A stretch of DNA of 64,000 bases. Source: Corythucha ciliata. Lineage: Eukaryota > Arthropoda > Insecta > Hemiptera > Tingidae. Under the pieces are notes generated by a model. It did not search any database and had not been told where the DNA came from. It worked only from the letters and a program-made list of their open reading frames with translations. Positions 57,116 through 64,000 of this stretch are shown piece by piece (the stretch's first letter is position 1; every line of letters starts with the position of its first letter). Made by a program: the position numbers and the translations under genes. The stretch is from NCBI GenBank assembly GCA_038030265.1, contig CM075937.1:10106001-10170000 (forward strand). The letters run 5' to 3'.

Positions 57116-57131
57116 TGGTGCCAAGGTGTGA
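57116..57131 (+). promoter_or_regulatory. Primer binding site
   Basis: TGGTGCCAAGG starts directly after the 5' LTR, where TGG pairs with the CCA end of the primer tRNA. The tRNA was not identified. Confidence 0.65.
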
Positions 57132-57134
57132 AAA

Positions 57135-58067
57135 ATGAACAAAAAAGGAACGATAAGTCCTCATTCGACAGTCCAACACCAACAGCGACAAATGAACTCG
57201 TTTAGCTGCCCACCACCGGACTTCTTTTCTTTTAAAAGTAATGACTGGTCGGCGTGGTTCAAACGTTTTGAACGTTATCGGCTTGCATCAGGACTGGATT
57301 CTAGACCGGAAGAGACACAGGTCAGTGCTCTAGTCTACTACATGGGCGATAAAGCCGAAATTATTCTTGATTCTTTCAATTTATCAAGTCGTGAGGGGAA
57401 ATCTTACTCAGCTGTTGTCAACAATTTCGATAATTATTTTCTAAAAAGACGTAACGTTATTTTTGAGCGTGCGAGATTCAATAAAAGAGATCAGATGATT
57501 GGGGAGCCAGTTGAGAACTATATTCTAGCTCTCCACGATTTAATTCGGACGTGTAACTTCGGACCCTTTTGCGATGAGTTGCTTCGAGACAGGCTAGTTA
57601 TCGGTATTCGCGATAACAATCTGTCAGAATCCCTTCAAAACGATCCAGATTTGACTTTAGAGAAGGCAATCAATAGAATTCGTCAGTCCGAAGAAATAAA
57701 ACACCAGCAGTCGCTCTTAAAAAACACAGAACATCCTCTCGAAGACAACGGCTTGGAGGTTGCTGGCATTCAGAGTAGTAGGGCATGTAAATGCAAAATA
57801 AAACAAGAGGACTCGAGTACCTCGAAAAAATCATGCTGGTTCTGCGGTAAAAGTTTCCATAAGCGCGACGACTGTAAAGCCCTCAAATCAATATGCCATT
57901 TTTGCGGCAAAAAGGGTCACTTTTCATCAGTCTGTAGAAAAAGAAAAAACGTGAAACTGATTACTGATGCTTCTTCTGACAACGGTGACGAAAGCGATCC
58001 GGGAATAGCTATGGCTTCCCTTGAACGCATAGCGCTCACGGCTCAATTCTTTGGAAGAGAAAGCTAA
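57135..58067 (+). CDS. gag: Gypsy gag polyprotein, open frame
   Basis: 310 residues encoding the retroelement's capsid/nucleocapsid protein, which packages element RNA in cytoplasmic particles. The N-terminal two thirds look like a retrotransposon capsid (FKSNDWSAWFKRFERY; VENYILALHDLIRTC). Two CCHC zinc knuckles follow, CWFCGKSFHKRDDC at about residue 235 and CHFCGKKGHFSSVC at about residue 255, for RNA binding. The start ATG is the first after the primer site. The frame ends in TAA at 58065-58067, and pol lies in the +1 frame and overlaps it from 58033. This suggests expression by frameshifting when the element was active. Gag is the only intact frame of the element. Confidence 0.9.
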   Translation: MNKKGTISPHSTVQHQQRQMNSFSCPPPDFFSFKSNDWSAWFKRFERYRLASGLDSRPEETQVSALVYYMGDKAEIILDSFNLSSREGKSYSAVVNNFDNYFLKRRNVIFERARFNKRDQMIGEPVENYILALHDLIRTCNFGPFCDELLRDRLVIGIRDNNLSESLQNDPDLTLEKAINRIRQSEEIKHQQSLLKNTEHPLEDNGLEVAGIQSSRACKCKIKQEDSSTSKKSCWFCGKSFHKRDDCKALKSICHFCGKKGHFSSVCRKRKNVKLITDASSDNGDESDPGIAMASLERIALTAQFFGRES

Positions 58068-60938
58068 CGAATTCGAAATTGGTATTTATGTTAACAATTC
58101 TCATATAAAATTTTGAGTTGACACGGCAGCTGACGTAACCTGTATTCCAAAAAAAATGTTCAATTCATTAGAAACAGGCATACATTTGAAAAAATACAAC
58201 GGTAGAATCGAACACACCGGTAATCAAAAACTAAATTGCGCGGGTACTTTTTCCGCGACCCTAAAACTGAACAAGCTATCATCACGCGAAGAAATATTTG
58301 TCATCGAAGGGTTAAAGAAGCCTCTTTTAGGGATACCCGTGATTCGCAATCTCGACGTCCTTCGCGTTTTGACTCAGATCAATTCTCTCTCCGAATTTGG
58401 TAAAGACGTGAAAAACAAATTAAAATCCCTGTTTTCTGAAATACCAAAAATTATAAAGGGAGACCCATACTCTATCCGAATAAAAGCAGATGCAGCACCC
58501 TACGCCGTCACGACGCCACGTCGCATTCCTCTTCCTTTACTCACTCAGGTCAAAGAAGAGATTGAAAATATGACACGACAAGGCATTATTTCTCGTATAA
58601 CAGAGGGAACGGAGTGGTGTTCACCGATGGTCGTTGTTCCAAAACAAAACAATACGGTCAGGATATGCGTGGATTATACAAATTTAAATGAACACGTCAT
58701 TCGAGAAAGGCTCATTCTGCCTTCCACGGAAGAAACATTGGCGACAATAGGAGAAGCCAGAATTTTTTCAAAATTAGATGCGAGAGCTGGGTTTTGGCAG
58801 ATTCCATTATCAGATGATACCAAACACTACACAACATTCATCACGCCAGTCGGGCGCTACGTTTTCAATCGTTTACCTTTTGGTATCAGCTCGGCGCCAG
58901 AACATTATCAAAGGCGTATAATCGACATTCTTGATGGCGTGAAAAACTGCGCTAATCTTATGGACGACGTGACTGTATGGGGTAAAAACAATGAGGAACA
59001 CGACGAAGCACTTAATGAAGTTCTACAACGCTTCCAAAACCACAACGTGACACTAAATATCGATAAGTGCGTCTTTTGTGAAAGAGAGGTCTCTTTTTTA
59101 GGTCATATAATTAACGAAAAAGGCATGATACCTGATCCTAATAAGACAGCTGCAATCCAAAAAATTGATTCTCCTAAAAACATCAATGAACTAAGACGAT
59201 TCCTCGGGATGTACAATTATTTGACGAAATTTGTAAAAAACAGCGCAGAAGTATCCAAACCTCTACTGGATCTACTGAAGAAAAATAATGAATTTCGATG
59301 GGGCTACTTTCAAGAGCAGGCATTCCAAAAAATGAAAAATCTTGTCACAGTGTACGATCCCAATTATGAGACTAGGATTTGTACAGACGCTTCTTCATTC
59401 GCCTTAGGTGCTGTACTCGAGCAAAAGAAAGTGAATTAAAACTTTAAACCAGTCATGTACATCTCACGAGCCTTATCTCAAACGGAGGTAAATTACTCCC
59501 AGATTGAGAAAGAGGCATTAGCTGTAACCTGGGCCTGTAAGCGACTAAGTCTTTACCTCATAGGCAGACAGTTTTCGGTGATAACAGATCACAAGCCTCT
59601 CGTGTCTGTCCTAGGTCGGAAACCTATCTATGATCTATCACCCCGCCTTCAACGACTTCGACTGCTTTTACAGGCGTACGACTTCAAGATAACTCATTTA
59701 CCAGGGAAATTACTATATGTTCCTGACGCACTATCGCGCACAGAGAACCTACAGGAAGACGACGACGAAAACGATCTTTCCGAAGATCTACGCATGTACG
59801 TCGAATTAGTCCGACAAAACATACCGATTTCAGACGTATTACTCTCGAATTTAAACATGAGACCAGAAAAGACACTGTTCTGCAGTCCATCATCAATTTC
59901 GTAACAAATGGATGGAAAGTTAATGACAAATCAAACATATTTTACAAATTTCGTGATGATCTTTTTTTAAAAGACGGCCTGCTGACTCGAGGGAATCGAA
60001 TCGTGATACCTAAAACTCTACGTCAAAAAATATTAGGAAAACTACATGATGGTCACCTGGGGATCAGCAAATGCAGATCGTTAGCAAATGCAACTGTTTG
60101 GTGGCCAAATACATCAGTGGACATTGGCGCAATGGTGTCAAATTGTGAGACATGTTTGAAAACGAAAACTGTATCAACAGAACCTCTAATCCCTTCAGAC
60201 TTCCTTTCTCTGCCGTGGTCGGTCCTTGGCTGTGATTTTTTTTTGGTTCGGTGGAAAAGAATACCTCGTTACTCAAGATTATTACTCATGATACATCGAC
60301 ATCACTTTGATGAGATCTTCAACATCAGCGTCAGTAATCAATCACCTAAAAAAATTGTTCGCTCAGTTCGGCATTCCTCACCAAATAAGATCGGACAACG
60401 GACCACAATTTAGAAGCCACGAATTTCTAACTTTTGCGACCTCTTGGGGAGTCGAGCTCGTCACAAGCAGCCCACATTACCCTCGTTCAAACGTTCTGGC
60501 TGAATCGGTGGTAAAAACAGCCAAAGGGATTTTGACTAAATGCAAAGACATCGAAGCTGGACTTTTATCATACAGGTCAAGCCCCTTAAAAAACGGTTAC
60601 TCTCCAAGCGAGCTACTGATGGGGAGAAAAATCAGGACGCGTGTACCGACAATCATTGATAATTTGAAGCCCAAATTGATTGACGATAATAAGCTTCGAA
60701 CGACGGAGCAATGTTCTCGGTCGAAAATGAAGAACTCTTTCGACAGACGACATCGAGCTTTCAAACCATTACAAGAACTCGAGAGTGGTGACAAAGTTTG
60801 GGTCTCTGATTTCCAATTTACCGGAGTCGTCAAGGGAAAGTCAAGGGAACCGCGTTCCTATATATCGTTGATACTGAGAGGGGACAGACGCTTCGGAGAA
60901 ATCGGAGATTCATAACAAAACTCCCGGCCACCAGCTAA
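58033..60938 (+). pseudogene. pol: Gypsy pol (protease, reverse transcriptase, RNase H, integrase), disrupted
   Basis: Protease: VDTAADVTCIP near 58117, where families normally have DTGA, directly after an in-frame TGA at 58114-58116. Reverse transcriptase: FSKLDARAGFWQIPL, FNRLPFGISSAPE and the catalytic box NLMDDVTVWG, with Leu in place of the usual Tyr. RNase H starts at TDASS (59391) and is cut by TAA at 59437-59439, after which EALAVTWACKRL continues in the same frame. Integrase: zinc HHCC segment (HDGHLGISKC ... NCETC), then D in GCDFF, D in SDNGPQF and E in LAES, so all three catalytic acids remain. Further breaks are a frame change near 59865-59876, another in a T run near 60238-60246, a TGA near 60288, and a frame change near 60862. 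The coding text reaches TAA at 60936-60938. These breaks make the copy inactive. Confidence 0.92.
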
Positions 60939-60941
60939 CTC

Positions 60942-60952
60942 AAAGGGGAGGA
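60942..60952 (+). promoter_or_regulatory. Polypurine tract
   Basis: AAAGGGGAGGA immediately before the 3' LTR, the usual plus-strand priming site. Confidence 0.85.
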
Positions 60953-61100
60953 TGTAGCATCATCCAGTCCTATGACTCCCATAGCAACGGGAGAAACTTG
61001 ATATAAACATTATTCGAATAAAAAGACTTGAAGTGTTTTTCCTATTTGAATGCAGTTGCAAATTATTTAGAGATAATTATTGTAAGGCAGTAACACTACA
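60953..61100 (+). repeat. 3' LTR
   Basis: 148 bp, TGTAG to CTACA, followed by the target duplication GCAAG at 61101-61105. Confidence 0.95.
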
Positions 61101-61224
61101 GCAAGTTCAAAAAATAGTTGGCATCCGATTCCCTACTGAGTATGTCGATATTAAAATCGTCAGCAAGCAACGCTGGGGAGTTCATACGGCCCAGTCTATC
61201 AATTATCATTTGCTCACAATTTTG
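61101..61224 (-). mobile_element. Non-LTR retrotransposon endonuclease, part separated by the gypsy insertion
   Basis: The minus-strand frame reads RLGRMNSPALLADDFNIDIL and continues to the insertion point. Across the gypsy element it resumes with the TLDNIFTN motif (near 56900). The GDFN-type motif appears here as ADDFNID. An in-frame stop lies at 61225-61227, so upstream coding is lost or out of frame. Confidence 0.8.
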
Positions 61225-61229
61225 TTAGT

Positions 61230-62645
61230 TTCTACGATGCAATTGACAGTTCCCGAGAGAGATTACCTATACATATAGCAAAATTGTCATACTTTTCCGA
61301 CAAAAGTATTTTTCTGAACCGAAATGTCAATTTTTGTTATTTGTTTCGGTGTCAAAATGTCGGTGTTCAAGGGGAGAGGGGTGTGGTGGTCGCTTGGTCG
61401 GTTGAATCCGGTGGCTGGATAATTATGTTGTTTTGTGGATATACAAGAGCCCTGCAATTAGCTGCACAGTTTGTTTTGGTAAAGGTTTCGTCCCTTCATA
61501 AGAGAGTTCCCCCTAGGCGAGCATTATATCCTTTTGTTTCCTAAGGGACTTAAAATCCTATTTGACTCCTACAGAAAGCAGAGACAAAGAGAGAATGAGT
61601 GAGTGAGAAGAAAGAAGCTCAGAGAAACGAGGCCGTAGGTAATATTTCCCAAGAAGTTTAAGCAAAACAGGATTAGGAGTAACCAATTTAAGTTTCAGGT
61701 CATATTATAATGTTGAGAAGAGTTCTGTTTTGCAAGGTGGAGGGGTGTAAAGAAAGAGGGGTATCTCAACAAGTCTTACGGTTTTAGTTGTCAAATAAAT
61801 TTCACGCTCAGTTTACATGAGCGAGCCAAGAGAACAAAAATGAAATTTAATCAAATTTAACGCGAGAAACTCGATTATAACAAGCGAAGAAAAGGACGCT
61901 GCCATCTGATATTGTAATTTAATCTCACTCGGCGCTCTCTCAACAGCGTATAGGAGAGAAAAAAATGATGTCAATAATACAACAGGCTGTAAGGTTTGAG
62001 AGTGGGGGGGGGGGCACACCGTCTCATATAGACAAAGCCACAACCGTTACATCGGAGGCAATCAACTTTTAATCAACCTCAAAAACAGTAGGCGGTCTGT
62101 GTGGCTGATGCCGTTGGCATCAGCGATGCTGGTGATCGTTTGCAACAAGATAAATACTTTGGCGCTATTGAAAAGCGGGTTTTAAACGGCGCAGCGGTTG
62201 GATTATAACTCGCGCGCGCAATTAAAATAGTTTGGATTAAAGCGCCGGGCGGAAAATAACGGGCCGCCTCCGGTGTGCGGGGGGAAATGAACTTGGAAAG
62301 GAAGCCTATGCGTGTATAGTGTATAGGATAGACAGGAGGATTTATGGTACAGGTGTGGTTTGGTGGTGGGGGGGGGAGAGCTTTGTCGTGATCCCCGAAG
62401 GATTTTGAGGAAAAAGGATAAGACCCCCTGCTTTTCAAGGTTTTTCACAGTTCCATTAGAAGGTTTGAGAAAATGGGAACGATGTGAATATTTATTTTCC
62501 TCTCAGCATAAGGAGCATGGTATTTTTTGTACAGACCTAACGTTCTTACTTGAAATTCACAATCTCACAGTACTAGGCTGCGTTAAATTAAATTGACACA
62601 AGATCGGTGGGGGGTTGTTGTTGTTTGGATTTAAAATACAATAAA
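61230..62645. other. No gene recognised
   Basis: AT-rich, with G runs at 62003-62012 and 62369-62378. No protein-like frame or array was seen. It could include the untranslated 5' part of the second gypsy relic. Confidence 0.45.
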
Positions 62646-62650
62646 TTAAA

Positions 62651-64000
62651 ATGTCGTTAAACGTCTCCGGCATTTCTTTGACAATAAAACATGGTGCCAG
62701 GTGTGGGGTCAATGTGATGAATTACTCTTATTCAATTAAATTGAAAGAGGGCTGCAAACCCTATGCTATTAGTGATCCTCGTAGGCTCCCAATCCAGCTC
62801 AGGAGCCAAACGAAAAAAGAGCCTAAAAGAATGGAAGAAAATGGGATTATTGCTCCAATCAAAGTACCTACTGACTGGGTAGCTGGAATGGTCGTGCTTA
62901 CAAAACCAGGTGGTGACGATGTCCGAATGTGTGTTGATTATTCGTACTTAAATCAAGCAATAAAAAGAGAGCGCGTGATTATCTCCCTGAAGTAAATGAA
63001 AAATTCGAAGACCTTTTGATTGGAGCACCTTTTGTGTTGCGCACTGACAACAAACCTCTGGTGACCTTGTTTGGGAAAATAACCTCTAGCGGATTTGAGT
63101 GCCAGAATCCAACGCATGAGAATTCCCGATACTCTTTCTCGAGCCCCTCGAAATCTTGAAAATGAAAGCAATGATGATGTACTGAACGATGCAGACATTG
63201 ACATTTTCGTTGACCAAGTTTTTAATGCCAATGTTAGGGATGTCAGAATGGCTCAGTTTTTGAAAGGCCAAGAAAGTGACCCAATTTTAGGAATGATAAC
63301 AACGTATATCAAGAATGGCTGGCCAAAGACTCCTGATTTTCGAACTATTCCCTATTCAAAGTTCAAAAACTGACCGAAATAATTGACGTGTAATGAAGTT
63401 TGTTACGAAAAATAGTCTTGGACCTACTTCCGGTGGCGCTATAATACGTATTGTGCGTGACGATATGACAGCCTGGTGTGGAAGGATTTTTCACGATGTT
63501 TCTTCTTTTATTTCCTTGTGATTTATCTGAAGAGGGCGGCATACCACGCCGTTGAAACGTTGTATTAATAATAAAGTTTACATTTGCCCATAATTGGTCG
63601 TAATTTTTTTTTTCAAGCATTTAAAGGGTTTACTGATGTTCATTGCAGTCCAAAACATTCGCAGGCTAATGGTTTCGTCGAGGCGATTGTCCACATTGCC
63701 AAAAACATGGTTCTGAAATCAACCGATTTACAAATCGCTTTACTGGCGTATCGCTCCTCGCCACAAATTCAGCAATTGTCGCCATCAGAGTTGCTTATGG
63801 GACGCCGTATGAGAGGAACGCTACCAGTAGACCCAGAATTGCTTGAACCAAAATGGCCTGATCTCGATTTGTTTCGAAGAAATTTCAACAAACATGTCAT
63901 CAAAACTAAAACTTGGTTCGATCAAAGGCATTCTATTCGGGAACTGAGGGAGTTAATAACGGGAGAGAAAGTTTTCATCAAAGACAAAAATAAATTCGGT
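62651..64000 (+). pseudogene. pol: Second Ty3/gypsy pol relic, deleted and interrupted
   Basis: The reverse-transcriptase N-terminus (62651-62995: KLKEGCKPYAISDPRRLPIQ, VPTDWVAGMVVLTKPGG, RMCVDYSYLNQAIKRER) is joined near 63000 to an RNase H end (FVLRTDNKPLVTLFGK), so the catalytic reverse-transcriptase core is deleted. A second deletion joins ARIQRMR to IPDTLSRAP (63100-63145). Coding weakens near 63373, where foreign sequence intervenes to about 63615. The integrase C-terminal half then runs open from about 63620 to the window edge (GFTDVHCSPKHSQANGFVEA, LQIALLAYRSSP, LSPSELLMGRRMR). It is distinct from the element at 56975. No LTR is visible. Confidence 0.88.
63400..63615 (+). mobile_element. 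Insertion in the gypsy relic, possibly a Penelope-like or other retroelement 3' end
   Basis: About 215 bp with no gypsy similarity. It ends with CTGAAGAGGGCGG, CATACCACGCCGTTGAAACG and TTGTATTAATAATAAAG. The CTGAAGA ... GAAAC spacing around a short GGCG/CGCC stem recalls hammerhead-like sequences of Penelope elements, but the core is imperfect. Confidence 0.4.

Larger units (their letters stand above)
56975..61100 (+). mobile_element. Ty3/gypsy LTR retrotransposon (degenerate pol)
   Basis: 4,126 bp with 141- and 148-bp LTRs that begin TGTAG and end CTACA, and a 5-bp target duplication GCAAG. The order is LTR, primer site, gag, protease, reverse transcriptase, RNase H, integrase, polypurine tract, LTR, which is the gypsy order. 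It lies in the endonuclease region of a minus-strand non-LTR element. Gag is open but pol has several stops and frameshifts. Confidence 0.95.

Overview
The window is animal nuclear DNA, most likely from an invertebrate. It holds two intron-split metazoan housekeeping genes with GT-AG introns of mostly 55-95 nt and AATAAA poly(A) signals. The rest is dominated by retroelements, DNA transposons, SINEs and minisatellites. I cannot name the species.

Genes. Positions 1-153 are probably the last coding exon of a gene that begins outside the window; its C-terminus has two PY-type motifs. A complete KLHL18 orthologue (Cullin-3 adaptor: BTB, BACK, six kelch repeats) lies on the minus strand, 8 exons, 15518 down to 4291. 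A complete GPAT3/4-type glycerol-3-phosphate acyltransferase lies on the plus strand, 9 exons, 16106-24600. The two are divergent, with 587 bp between start codons, so they may share a promoter. Both reading frames close exactly across all splice junctions (606 and 492 codons). I found no convincing host gene from 24.9 to 64 kb.

Repeat landscape. Large parts of 0.9-52 kb are degenerate tandem arrays with a unit of about 30 bp. Family A (CTAATTCGCGGC then TAAAATTGAGAAAAA) occurs in long blocks of either orientation. Family B (AAAATGGCCAAACTGAC then GATTCGCGCCC) occurs at 6.6-7.6 and 21.2-22.0 kb. Families C and D are smaller. A homogeneous 30-bp minisatellite (11735-13700) in KLHL18 intron 1 is a sharpened version of family B. 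A separate 17-bp minisatellite fills 41.2-44.6 kb, flips orientation at about 41755 and is interrupted by a terminal-inverted-repeat insertion.

Mobile elements. At 9405-11295 a tRNA-derived SINE with its own 8-bp target duplication is split by a 1,548-bp DNA transposon with 14-bp terminal inverted repeats and a 7-bp target duplication. A second SINE copy at 54.3-54.5 kb gives the uninterrupted site. The transposon carries family A units in opposite orientation toward its two ends. Several other array blocks have the same layout (minus array, hub, plus array, GC-rich end), which suggests a foldback-type element family built from about 30-bp tandem repeats. From 54 to 64 kb there is a transposon graveyard: non-LTR reverse-transcriptase pieces, a Ty3/gypsy element (56975-61100) with very short LTRs and a GCAAG target duplication inserted in the endonuclease region of a non-LTR element, and a second, rearranged gypsy relic running off the right edge.
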